A DNA stretch of 64,000 bases from Entomortierella parvispora (Eukaryota > Mortierellomycota > Mortierellomycetes > Mortierellales > Mortierellaceae). Position 1 is the stretch's first letter. Every line of letters starts with the position of its first letter. This document shows positions 1 through 11,048 of the stretch, piece after piece. The position numbers were made by a program, and so were the translations under genes. The stretch covers positions 1,054,001-1,118,000 of the forward strand of contig OY752147.1 in the NCBI GenBank assembly GCA_963573315.1. Direction: 5' to 3'. Under the pieces are notes generated by a model that was not told where the DNA came from, ran no database searches, and saw only the letters and a list, made by a program, of their open reading frames with translations.

Positions 1-225
1 CAGAGGGCCAGGACAGCGAGCAGCAGAGTCGGGGTTTGTGCTTGCTCCTGGGGCAGAGGGATAGGTTGATGTGGGGGGAGGTGGTGGAGCAGCTGAAGGC
101 AATTGAAAGTCTGTAGTCGCCACAGCTGCAGGCGCAGAGGTCTTTGTCGATGTTTGGGCCCAGGTGATAGTTGCAAGCAGAGCTAAGAGCGCAAGAGCGA
201 CTGGCGAGCAATTTGTGAACTTCAT
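1..225 (-). CDS. Secreted protein, N-terminal part
   Basis: An ATG at 225-223 opens a frame that stays open for 75 codons to the window edge, so the protein is cut off. It begins MKFTNCSPVALALLALLA, a typical signal peptide (short basic start, about 15 hydrophobic residues, cleavage expected after WA-Q near residue 23). The rest is rich in Pro, Ser, Thr and Ala (a run of five Pro near residue 46), as in O-glycosylated fungal wall or secreted proteins. No domain is visible in this part, so the function is unknown. The upstream CT- and AG-rich stretch fits a promoter/5' UTR of the kind seen elsewhere in the window. The secretion call is sound; the identity is not known. Confidence 0.6.
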   Translation of the reverse strand, partial: MKFTNCSPVALALLALLATITWAQTSTKTSAPAAVATTDFQLPSAAPPPPPTSTYPSAPGASTNPDSAARCPGPL

Positions 226-1860
226 CCTCGGTTGGGTTTAGGGTACGTTTCAGGAAAATAAAAAGAGAGGAATCGAGAGGAGCAAGGAGCAAGGAATGAG
301 GAGCGAGGAATGAGGAATGGCACAACAAAGTGAGTTTGGCAACGCCAACCGTTTGTTTCCTCGGGTAAAGAGTGAGAGCGACAAAGGAAGCAGGAAGCAG
401 GAAGAGAGGTAAGAGAGCGGACAGGGCGGAAGGCCCAGGGCTGAAATGAAGTATGAAGCTGACGACGGGTCGTTGCAGACCGAAGGACAAGGAAGACTGA
501 GTGGAGGGGCAGGCGGGTGGATGTGTGGAGATGGGTGGTGGTGCGCCGGTGGAAGGGACGAAGAGAAGAGACGAAAAGACGACGGTGCCCACGCCCCCAA
601 GGTGGTTGTCATTCTCACCCCCACCCCAACCAACGGTCTGTCCTGTTGACAAAGCGCAACCCTCTCTCTCCACTTGTCCACTGAGGAGCACGCGCTGGAG
701 AAGCAGGGGGGAAGCGTCTAATGTGGTCCAGAGAGTGCAATGTATTTCCGTTGCACATGCTGTATTTGCATTTTTGCAGACGGCACTTTATGCAACACGT
801 CCGCATCCTTCCTGTTCTTTTCTTCCCTTGTGCTCTCGTCTGTTGTTTCTTTCTCTTTGTCTTCTTGCAGCAACTCGTCGTTGTCGAGTGTTGATTGTTG
901 TTGTTGTGTGTCAAAGAGGAGCTTTTTTCAGTAGCACGCGCCTCTTTGCTCTCTTGCTCATCAAAACTCAAAAGGCTACACGCTGTCACCGCGGCTTTGG
1001 CGGGGACGAACACCGACAGTACTATACTGCAATCTCTGTGTGGAGGAGGATACTTCTGCTCCACTTTTGTTCCGCCAATTGGTCAACGCCAAAAGTGATC
1101 TGCTGACTGGTGCAAGTTGTTGAGGTGGGGCCGAATTTTACTCCACCCACAATGGTCTAACATGAGTTCTGTTCCTTGGTCACATGACTATGCATTGAGG
1201 CAACAGCGCGGCCGTAGAGTAAACGACGCTGTTCTGTCGCCAAGAGCGAGTTTACGAGAGCCGGTTAGGCCCTGGCGATTGCTGATCTGCGATCAGACCA
1301 GGTTGCTTGCTGTAAGTCGGTATTTTAAGTAGACAACTAAAGAAAGAAGAAACAGGAGTCCCTGAAATACAGCAACTCGAGACTAGCAGGGTGACGGAGC
1401 GAAGAACAGACAGAAGGTCGGGAATTTCTATTTTGCTCATCGATTTCTTTTTTTTTTTCATTTACCGAGAATTCAACATCGTCCCAGCAGAAGGGGAGAA
1501 TAGGGTGGAACAGGGAGCCAAGACAGTGGACAAAGCGAAGGTGGAGGAGCAGAGAGATACCTCGAGTGACCGATCCGCGGATCAGGGGCGGAAGGCAGGG
1601 AAGATGGGTTGTTCTTCGGACCATCCCTCGCAGACTTTCACTCCTTTCTTCTTTTATCTCTTTCGTTTTTTTTTCTTCTTCTTCTTCTCCCTCCCTTCCA
1701 GTGCCTCCTCCTGTCCCTTCAACATCTCTTGAACACGTTTACCTTATATCTTCTATACATCCTACAGTCTGGATGCAATCTTCCTCTCCTAGCCTTCACA
1801 ACAGCACACTCACGACGACTGGACTGCCTGGATTTTGTATATACCCCCCGCTTTGTTCTC
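226..1860. other. Divergent intergenic region between the secreted protein and the WSC gene
   Basis: About 1.6 kb without a convincing gene. It holds purine-rich DNA at 240-430, CT-rich tracts near 800-900 and 1640-1700, and several overlapping open frames of low-complexity composition on both strands, which I read as non-coding. The missing first exon (signal peptide) of the WSC gene probably lies in its right part (about 1500-1860), but I could not fix it. Confidence 0.5.
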
Positions 1861-1875
1861 TTGATGCCTTTGCAG

Positions 1876-3442
1876 CCAGACAGTCTTCCCAACCATCTTG
1901 GATGCTTTCACGAGAATCTCTACCAACCCGACCTCTCAGGCGAGCCACCATCTGTGATTGCTCAGGCTGAAGCGTGCTTCAAGCACTGCAGCATTGGCGC
2001 CTGGTCCTTTGCCGCTATCCGCAACAGGACAGTCTGTACTTGCGGTGATACCTTGTAAGACGCCAGCAATTGAGTTTCCCAAACGCACACATGCACCTAC
2101 ACACTCAAACACACAAATCACACGTAATCATACGACGCAGATCGCCCCAATGCACAAACTCCATCTGTCGTGTCCTGACCCTTTTTGCCCTCTTGCACCA
2201 ATCGACTCCAGCAACAAATATGGGTCCGCTCCAGAGACTGAATGCTCCACGGCTTGCCCAGAAGAGTCCAGTGTCTTTGATCACTGTGGGGGCCCAGAGG
2301 CCAACAGCGTCTACAGCATAGGCGCAGTTGTGCCCAACGTTCCTTGGCCTGTTCCCTCGGTTGGACCACCCACTGTTGGCAATCCAGTGCCGCCAAATCC
2401 TGACGACAGTGCAGTCGATCATTCGAAACATGATCACAATACGAACAAGGCTGCCATTATTGCCAGTTCTGTTGTTGTCACCGCGATCATCCTCGGTATG
2501 ATGCTCATGTTTGTTCGACGGAGGAGGCAAATTGAGACACAGCCCAGAGAAAAAGGTCCGGCTCACGGGCCATTTCCTACAACAACAACAAGGGGGGGAC
2601 GAAGAACTCTACTCAGAGACGATTCATCAAAGGGCGGGGGGGCAACGTGGTCTGCCCCACAAAAGACTCAACCGGAAAAAATGGACAGGGACATCGAGGC
2701 TCAGCTCTTTGCTGGCTTTGAGTCCTGTGCAGTGCTTGAAGAGGAGGAGGAGGATCCTCAGCACGAGCACCAACCGGTCGTGGTCCATCCGCTTGCTGCT
2801 CATCAACGACCTTCGCAAGATCGTAATCATTTCAACAAGGACCAGAATTCGCCTCCTTCTTCTTTATACCCCGTCGACAACGACAGCACCCACCAAACTC
2901 GCGTTCCTTCCTTTGTCTCCAAAATTGGCGAGAAGCTTTCGTATCTTCGAGTCAAAACACAGTATCTCCAACCCACACATTGTCCTTCAATTTCGCTCTC
3001 ACCCTCCCCGTCTACACTCTCAGGGATATACCCTCCAATCTCGCCCATCTCACCAATGTCGCCCGCGTCCCTGTTTTCTTCAGAAGACGCTCAGCAGCAG
3101 CAACAACATCCCCACCACTGTCCTCCTTTGAGCATCAAAGCAACGGAGGAAGAAGGTTGGGAGCAATGTGATGCTGACAACAAAACGCCGTCTTTCTCAA
3201 CAGATTCTGCGCCGATCCCGGGGCCTGTATCCAACAATACTAATCACAGTCGCAAGCTGAAGAGGCTGTCATCCCATTCACATCATCACCAGCACTGGAG
3301 CCCGATATCTGAGAACAGCGGCGGCGGCAACACGGGTGTACTTTCGATCTCTGGTCCTCCGCAGGCTCATCAAACAAAGGCCCAGGCAGACAAGCAACGC
3401 CGATCCAAGCTGATCCAGGATCTCATCTTGCATGGCGATTGA
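1876..3442 (+). CDS. WSC-domain transmembrane protein (5' end unresolved)
   Basis: Exons 1876-2054 and 2212-3442 join in phase (TT|C), with donor GTAAGA and acceptor CCAG. The joined product contains a WSC domain: LGCFHEN, then CFKHC, then CTCGDT before the junction and NKYGSAPETECSTACP, HCGG and SVYS after it, giving the expected spaced cysteines. A linker of about 50 residues rich in Pro/Val follows, then one membrane helix (AAIIASSVVVTAIILGMMLM) and a basic RRRR stop-transfer. The cytoplasmic tail is about 300 residues, Ser/Pro/His-rich and without a domain. This is the layout of fungal WSC stress sensors (Wsc1-type), which sit in the plasma membrane and feel wall stress; that role is inferred. 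The coding frame is preceded by TTTGCAG, a good 3' splice site at 1875, so an upstream exon with the signal peptide is missing from this model. Poly(A) signal at 3463. Confidence 0.72.
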
Positions 3443-3462
3443 TGGACCAGGGCAACAGCAAT

Positions 3463-3468
3463 AATAAA
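3463..3468 (+). terminator. Polyadenylation signal of the WSC gene
   Basis: AATAAA lies 21 nt after the stop codon. Confidence 0.5.
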
Positions 3469-3869
3469 TGGATTTGCACAGCTGTATCGCATCCAATCTT
3501 GACTGTCAAATTTCAAAAGTGTAGAAAGCTGCGAAGACGGGCCGAGGCCTTTGGGTGTTGAAGAAAGTCGGTGGCTGCAAATGGGCAGCGGGACAGGGAT
3601 GGGAACAGGGGGCAGGTGGACGAGTGGGAGCAGGCCGCTTTTTTCCATTTGCGTGCTCCGTGTGTGTGGCGGACGGCCTTATCAGATCGAGAATACGGCC
3701 GCTCTGTTCCATCTCCGCCTCGTTGCTGCCCCATCCATCTTTTTCTTTTTCCTTCTCGCGCCTCCTTTGCCGTGTCTGTCCTTCATCTTTCCCTCCCGCT
3801 CCTTTCTTTCTTCTTTCTTTCCTTCATCCTCGCTACACACACACTATCTCTCTCTCTCTCCCGGTTCTC

Positions 3870-6112
3870 ATGTCACCCCACGCCGGAACAACAAAGTCCA
3901 GGAAGGCGGCCTCCAGGGGTGTCTCTTCAGGATCAGGATCAGGATCAGGAGGGTCGGCTCCGTCCGCGTCGTCGGTGCCTCAAGTGACCAGGATCGTTTT
4001 TACTGCCCTCTTGCTCGACATCCTCGCTTTTACCATCATCCTGCCCTTGTTCCCTCGATTGCTCCAGTTCTATCGGGACAGCGAGCACGGTGATCAGGTA
4101 AACTTGGCGCCTTTTTTTTTTGTACTCCAGTCCATGCGAGGGACTGGCTGCGATCAGGAGAGGCATGACTGGATGAATCAAGAAATGAGCAAATGAGGGA
4201 GCCATCGTCATGTGCTGATGAGCGCGCGCACGTCATGGATGTGCACTCATCTTCGTTGTTGGCCTTCTCCTTGTTTCCAAAACAAGGGGGGTTTCGGGGA
4301 AACTTGGGAAGAGGAGGAGAAGGGTGATAACGGCAGTCAGCTAGTCGAGTCAGTTGGTCATTCATTAACGGCCGATCATCTGTTACTTTATTCTCCTTGA
4401 ACCTACTAGACTTCACTTCTTGCCTGGTCCCTCTCACGGCTAACAGACTTCCAGACCATGATCGGACTCAGCGACTCGTCATCGTCATCAACATCAGGCG
4501 CAGGACTGATCAAAAGACCCCCCAAGATGGACATTGTTCTCCTGGGCGGCGCCATGGGTTCCTTATTCTCGGTGCTGCAGTTTATTGCCTCACCCGTCAT
4601 TGGAAAGCTGTCAGACGTACTCGGTCGTCGACGAGTCCTTTTGATCTCAATGGTAAGGGAAAAAAAAAAAAAAAAAAAACCCTGCAATTTATTTTGGGAG
4701 ATATCATTAATTGAACTGAATGAATTTTCTTCTTTTTGGGGATTTTTTTTTTGCAGCTGGGAAACCTGATTTCCTGTGGCGTCTGGTTGTTTTCGAGTTC
4801 GTTTGAGCTTTTTGTTCTGTCCAGAGTCATTGGAGGATTGAGCGAGGGCAATGTCCAGCTGTCGATTGCCATGATCTCGGATATCACTACTCCAGCAACC
4901 AGATCGCGCGGACTGGCCATGGTCGGGATTGCGTTTGCGATTGCTTTCACGATCGGACCTGCTCTGGGGGCTTACTTTGCCAACAAGGATCTCGTCGCCA
5001 TGTTCCCGGGGCTGGCTCAGTATGGTCTGCACCCCTTCTCGGGGTCAGCCTTGTTGGCCCTGGTCCTGTTGGTGGTCGAAAGCTTGTACCTGTACGTCCG
5101 CTTACCAGAGACAAACTCAGAGAGCTGGCGATTGTCCGTACAAGAGTCCGTGGAGGCTGAAAAGAAAAAGGACGACAGCAGCGACGCCGCCGCCTCATCT
5201 TTGACAACTCCAAAAAAGACATCACCCTCTGCAGATCAGATCGAACAGGATCGTTTGGAAGCGGAAAAGATCGTGCGTCTGCAGCAGTCGTACCTCTCTC
5301 GACTCTCGTTTACACATTTCGCCCACTTGTTTCTCTTTTCCGGGATGGAGTTCACGTTGACATTCTTGACGTTCCATCTGTTTGATTTCAGTCATATGCA
5401 GCAAGGCGCTCTTCTCGGTTACATCGGTGTCTTGTCTTCGTTGATCCAGGGTGGATATGTCCGTCGAGCCGCTCATCGTGTGGGGGAAAAGAGAATGGTC
5501 CTCCAAGGAATGATGGCAGCCTCGGTAGGATTGGGTTGTATCGCTCTGGTTTCTGGCGGAGGCGGCTATAGCCACTCTCAGGTGATTCCAGATGTATCTT
5601 TCGAGCCCCTCCAGTCGTTGCGGAGAGCTATCCAATGGTTAGACACTCAGGAGGAGTGGTCCAGAAAGACACGGATGTGGGGACTCTATGCCGGAGCGAC
5701 AGGATTGGCCATCACGAGTGCAACAGTCGTCAACTGTCTGACAAGTTTGGCTAGTTTGGTGTGTGATATGGGATCCGATCATTCAACGACCTTGTCATCC
5801 TCTTCGACCACATCCTCTCCGTCAGACAAGAAAATTCAACCGATCGGCAAGGGCTTGGCGTTGGGACGTTTCCGATCCTGGGGACAACTTGGAAGGGCTG
5901 CAGGACCTATTGCTGCCTGCAGTTTGTACTGGCGTGTGGGTCCCCTGATCTGCTACGGAACAGCCTCTCTGGCTGTTGCAGCGGTTTGCATCCTTGCCAG
6001 CAAAGTTTTACCCGAGGTACGAAAGTTGCCTATCCGGACTCGAGTCCAAAAGTCATCAGCAGAGGCAGCAGCAGCAGCAGCAGCAACAGCGGCGGCCAAA
6101 AAAAATCTATAG
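3870..6112 (+). CDS. MFS transporter, MFSD10/TetA-like
   Basis: Exons 3870-4097, 4455-4652 and 4757-6112 all join in phase 0 and give 593 residues. After a Gly/Ser-rich cytosolic N-terminus of about 40 residues comes TM1 (IVFTALLLDILAFTIILPLF). The second exon carries the GSLFSVLQFIASP helix and the loop GKLSDVLGRRRVLL, the G-x-L-x-D-x-x-G-R-R-x signature of drug/H+ antiporters. The third has SRVIGGLSEGNVQLS and RSRGLAMVGIAFAIAFTIGP, which match MFSD10 (TETRAN)-type carriers closely. A charged loop of about 60 residues separates the two six-helix halves, and the tail ends in a short Ala run. The family exports organic anions or drugs; the substrate here cannot be told. The start is the first ATG after a CT-repeat leader. 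Intron 2 has an A18 tract next to its donor. The 3' end faces the DDHD gene with only 43 nt between stop codons. Confidence 0.85.
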
Positions 6113-6129
6113 AACAATATAAAGAGTAA

Positions 6130-6135
6130 TTTATT
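6130..6135 (-). terminator. Polyadenylation signal of the DDHD gene
   Basis: TTTATT on the plus strand reads AATAAA on the minus strand, about 21 nt past the DDHD stop and inside the 43-nt gap to the convergent MFS gene. Confidence 0.45.
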
Positions 6136-6155
6136 TGAAAGAGGGGAGGAAGGGT

Positions 6156-9100
6156 CTATTCATCAAGTCGAACGGTTCGATGATGCAGCTTGGGCGGTTT
6201 AGCCAAATCTGGCACGATCACTTTGGATGCAGTTGTCGTTGCGTTGGTCAACGTGGTCGAGGTGAATGCACGCGCTTTACCACAGTTGTGGACATGAACT
6301 CCAGAGATGCTGATCCGCCTTTTCGAGGACACACTTGCGGTGCCGTCGTCCTCCAGTGTTTCATGATGACTCTCTGACGAAAACATGGACGAAAAGGTCG
6401 AACCCCTTTCAACATCCATGTCGACATCCATACTAGGATTGCTGTTTTGACGGTGTTTCCTTTGTTTGCGGTTGAACCCAAACAGTTCACCTTCTTCGTC
6501 CATCACAAAATCCTCATCTGAATGACTGCCTTCTCCGTTCGCTCGTTTCTTGACCATTTTGGGACGGCTTCCGTCTTCTTCATCATGGTCGTTCTCGTGG
6601 TCGATGCTATCATCAGAAGAGGTGTTTCCTCCACCGCCCCCAAAGAACGAAAACGTGAAAGACATCCGATTCTGTTTCTTTCTATTGCGCTCTTGTTCCT
6701 GCTCAGCGGAAGGAGTGCTGTTGCTCCTGGATCGGGCTGTAGCTCTTGCAATTGCTTCTGCCGCCTCTCTGGCGCCCTTGGCAGTCGTCACAGGGGCCGG
6801 CATATCCAGTCGGAGTTGGATTATGTCCTCTGGTCCACCCATATGAGGAGGCGTCAACTCGGGTGTCAACATATTTCGGAGGATGTGGAATGCGACATCC
6901 CTATGGACAATTATCAATTGTTAATATTAATATTTCAGACGAGTTGGTCCAAGATCCCTGAAATACATAGTCGAACAACATACCTATTGCCCCAGTAACG
7001 GAAATGACTTCTCATTCCCAAGAGATATTCGTTTGTATATTGGTCGACGGTAGTCTCCTGCAAGACATGATCTATTCGGTATGGTACTTCCGTAGGTCTT
7101 CCCTCCACCATGAGTTTTGGCCACGCGGTCTTTCCTCTCTTCTTCTTCTGTCGTTTTGCACTGCCTTCGTTAGTCTCCTTCTTTGTAGAGGAGGGGATTG
7201 ATTCTGGCTCCGATGGTGCGCTATCTGATCGTACCATGGGTTCGCGGACGACATGGCACTGAGACTCAATATCTCTAGCCTTTTCCTCATCTGACAATCC
7301 TGCCTCCATGCCCAAAACATACTCCATCTGGGCCAATGGCAAATCGCTGGCATCCATGGGAGTGACGGCAGGATTCACTGCAGTTTCTTCGTCCAGATGA
7401 GGCATCTTTCTGCGTTCCTCAAGAGCTTTATCAATGAATTCCTGCTCATCCTCAATTCGACTGCTGATCCGGCGTGGACCCAGGCTTGGACGCCGCGCCG
7501 ACAGCGTTTGAGCTCCAGCCGCACGACGTGCGGGTTCACTGTTTGAAATGTTGGCTTCGGGTTGATCCAAATATGTGACAACAGCGGCAGCCGCAATGGC
7601 CTCCTGAACGGAAGTGTCGCCATCGCCGAGAGCCAGTGGAGATCTTGTATATTTTTGCTGCTGCTGTTGCTGTTGTCCTACAGGAGTGGCGTTGGCTTCA
7701 CTGTCGGATGCAACCTGATCAGCCGATTCCAACGGTGCGTCGGTTACATGTTGTGCGTCGGCTACGGGTGTACTAGTTCCTGTAGTACTCGGCGTCGACA
7801 GCCACCTTCCAGCCTTCAGGGACTGGGTCATTTGAGAGAGACTGGTTGTGAGTGAGGGGATCGAGGGTCGAGGCAAAGTGGGCACCCTGTTTTCCCAAAA
7901 CGACGATAATGATCCTGGAATAGATGGCAACGAAATGGATGGGAGTGAGATGGATGGGAAGAGTTGCTGGTTGGCGTTGTAAGGCGTGATCGTAACAGGA
8001 GGGATTCCAGCAAAGATAGGGTCAATCAAAGGTTCAATTCGGTAGCCGAGGGGGTCGAACGGATGAAAGAGGTTGTGGTGAATGATATCCGCTGGAGGGT
8101 GAAAAGTCTTCCAGTCGAGATTGCGCATCACCAATATGGCGCCGACCGGCGATCCTACGGTGAAGAGCTGATCGGGTCTGAACTTGAGTTTTGGCACATG
8201 GGTGCGGAACTTTGGGTCATCTTGTTTCCGGATCCTGGCTCTCTTTTCTGAGGGCTGCTGGGATGCCTGATCTGCGGTGCTGTCCTTGTCCTTGCCGTTG
8301 ATCCCCTGTGTAGAGTCTGCTCCTTCTTTGGTATCTTTGATCTCTTCCTCATCGTCATCAATGCAGGTCAAAATGTCGTACATGGCCACTCCTCCAAGGG
8401 ACAAAGCGTAAATGGAGATTTTGCCGTTGAACCCTGGATGCTTGGCGATGAAGGTCTCATAGGCCTCATTGAGTTCTGTCACAATCATGCGGATGATCTC
8501 TTCTCCATAGTGGTTGTTGAAGTCTAGGTCCCGGCATGGGGTTGTAGAGCAATATTCGTTAATTATCTATTGAGAGCCCCTCGGAACTTGCCATATCCTG
8601 TTTCTCCCGTTCTCTGCCAAGTCTGGACTTCCAATGTTCTTCCTATGATACTTACAATATAAAATGTCGGCAAAATAGTCGTTCATGACTAGACGGACTA
8701 TGGGAAGGATGATTGGGAGGGTGGATTATGTCTGTTAGCAATGAGTCTTGGCTGTAGACCACCTGGAGTTGAGTGGATGGCCGGGAGAGACGCTGATCTA
8801 ATCTGCGGTACCTTTGGGTACTGTCCGCAAACTGGCCAGAGACATGCGCTCATCGACCATGTTGTGCAGCTTTGCATGCCACTCTGTTGGAATGATGTGC
8901 ACGTCCGTCTTGAGTTCCTGGAACTGGTTCTGCAGAACCGCTTTTGTATGCTCAACCAAGTAGCCAACTAAGGAGCGACGGTAGATCAGGGTTAATCAAT
9001 GCGTCCCGCCTTGGTTTTCTGTTGATCATAGAATCGCTAGTATCGATATTCATACCGTTGCGTTCATAGTTGCCAAACTCGGGTTCCAGTTGACGACCCA

Positions 9101-9489
9101 TACCGTGGACAACAAAGATGACATGGTGGGCTATGTTTCATAATGCACGCATGAGGTATGAGGCGAGAAAAAACTTGGTCAGTCTGCCTGTGTGTCTTGA
9201 GAGCTCTTTTCACCCGCCCTTTTTCTTTTCGCTACAATTGCTTGGGCTGAATTGGCCGCAAAGTCTCCCTACGGTATTTATCTGCCTGGAATGGCTCCGA
9301 GGAGGAAGAGAAGGAAGAGGAAGGGGTGGACGTCGACGCGGGCGCGGGTGCCTCTGCGGAAGGAGCAGAGGAGAATGTTGGTGATTGGGAAGTGGGCTCG
9401 GGCGAGGGAGGTTCCGGAGCAGGAGTGGTCATGGCACTGTCCTTGTCTTGCGAAAGGGTAGGGTCTGTGGACATGGTCGAGGAGGGCAT
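6156..9489 (-). CDS. DDHD-domain phospholipase A1 (PA-PLA1 family)
   Basis: Six exons on the minus strand, 9489-9273, 9130-9056, 8967-8812, 8697-8656, 8523-6984 and 6900-6156, join in phase for 924 residues. The order is that of intracellular PA-preferring PLA1: HHVIFVVHGMG near residue 75, a helical region (HIIPTEWHAKLHNMVDERMS), VRLVMNDYFADILY, then the nucleophile elbow YALSLGGVAMYDIL (Ser near 205). The DDHD domain follows, with FTVGSPVGAILVMRN, FHPFDPLGYRIEPLI and, after a long disordered insert of about 280 residues, SHFRYWGNRDVAFHILRNML. The enzyme cleaves the sn-1 chain of phosphatidic acid and related lipids on ER/Golgi or mitochondrial membranes (family knowledge). The elbow reads A-L-S-L-G rather than G-x-S-x-G. 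The start is the first ATG in frame; the frame is open further up but without an ATG, so an extra 5' exon is possible. An acyltransferase gene lies just upstream on the same strand. Confidence 0.85.
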
Positions 9490-10038
9490 GTCCGAGAGTG
9501 TCCGAGTTTGTGCAAGGGCAAGCGTGCGTGTTGGCGACTGTCTGTGTCCAGCAGGAAGATTGTTTAGCCCTTGGACAGCTACGATACGTGTGCAGGAGCG
9601 GAGAGTGGGAGAGACAGAGGCGGGAGTGGTGTGAGACACAGACAGAGATGAAGAAGGAAATGAATCAAGCGAGGATGAGAATGAGGATGAGATGGGAAGA
9701 GGAGAGATGGACAATGGAAGAGGGAAAGAAAGAAAGAGGAAAAAGAGACGCCCCTTCCTTGCTCCCCCTTTGCGCCCTCTTGACAGCCACGATTCGATCG
9801 GCTTTCTTGGATCGCGCCTTGGGAGAACAGGTCTTCCGTCCGAGGAGACAGAGACAGAGATAGACACTCAGAACATGAGTGGACAGAGAGCACAGCCCGT
9901 GTGCTCTCTGTCCTGTCGTTAGCACATGTCATCCCGTCCGTGGGAGACTGCAACCATTATTCTTCGCATCGTGTATGAGCTGTCCAGTCTTCATTGTATC
10001 TAATCTCCTTTTCTGTTTAAATAGGTCCGCTAACACCA
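9490..10038. other. Spacer between acyltransferase stop and DDHD start
   Basis: About 550 nt holding the DDHD promoter/5' UTR. On the minus strand it is strongly CT-rich (9600-9780), as are other leaders here. No gene seen. Confidence 0.5.
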
Positions 10039-11016
10039 CTACGACGATTGCTGCAGAGCATAGCGAATGCCAACGGCCAGCAGCGGCAGCGCAATCACAT
10101 TCAGTGCAGAAGGTGACAGATAGTCCAGCATGGCCCTCGATCGCAGCGGGAACCGCAAGCTCTGGCCCCCTCCTTGTGTTTTCTCAATCTTGGCCGCCGC
10201 TAACAATGAGGACGAGGATGAGGAGGCAGAGGTCGACGAACCAATCTTTTGCTTTTTATCGCCCGTAGACTCCTCCTCCTCCTCTTCTGCATCCGAGTCC
10301 AGCGTCAGTTCCGAGGGGAACTTGCCCTTGGTATAAAACTCCTCCATCAAATCATCCTTCTCTTGCCAACGAGCCCGGACCCACTCTACAAACTCGGGTT
10401 CTGTCTCTGGAATTTCCTTGATCGCAAATCGTCGGAGATGCATATTGATCTCCTTTGGCTGGGCCTTATTCAAGTACAATCCTGGAAGCGGATACAGTTC
10501 CTGAGGGACCTCTCCATAATGAATTCCAGAGTAACCAACTGTTGCGTCATACAGATATTCCACCGACCCCCGCAGCTTGTTAATGCAGACAAACAATCCA
10601 CTGGTCCTTGGCAACAATACATGGCGATGGTCTTTCTATGAATCATTTCAACCATAGCAAAGATGTTTAAAGGGCAATAGAGTTAGTAAACACGGCGAGG
10701 AGAGTACAATGCGCAGTCTTCAGGTGGTTGTTGCCACCGACACTACCACCCCCCCCCCCCCCCCAAAAAAAAAAAAAAAAAAAAATTGCGCTACTTACAA
10801 GTCCTGCCTTCTCCGCAAACGCAGTCGATCTCTTCCGAGTGCCTTTAGAGACAACAGTGCCCTCAGGGAAGACAACGAGCCAAAGCGGGTCCTTTTTGTT
10901 AACTCGATCCAGATTCTCTTCAATCGCACGCTTGTCATGAGCCCAGTCATTGCGTTTCAAGAGAATAAAGTCGAAAAACCGCATACCCTATTGATGGTAA
11001 GGGACAAGGAATAGGG

Positions 11017-11048
<32 letters not shown>

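Noticed and set aside
1958-2211. N-terminal extension of the WSC second-exon frame
   Set aside because: Codons before 2212 are intronic; the WSC cysteines require the join at 2054/2212.
9490-9867. Upstream extension of the DDHD first exon
   Set aside because: Open but with no ATG, only a GTG, and the composition is that of a CT-rich leader.
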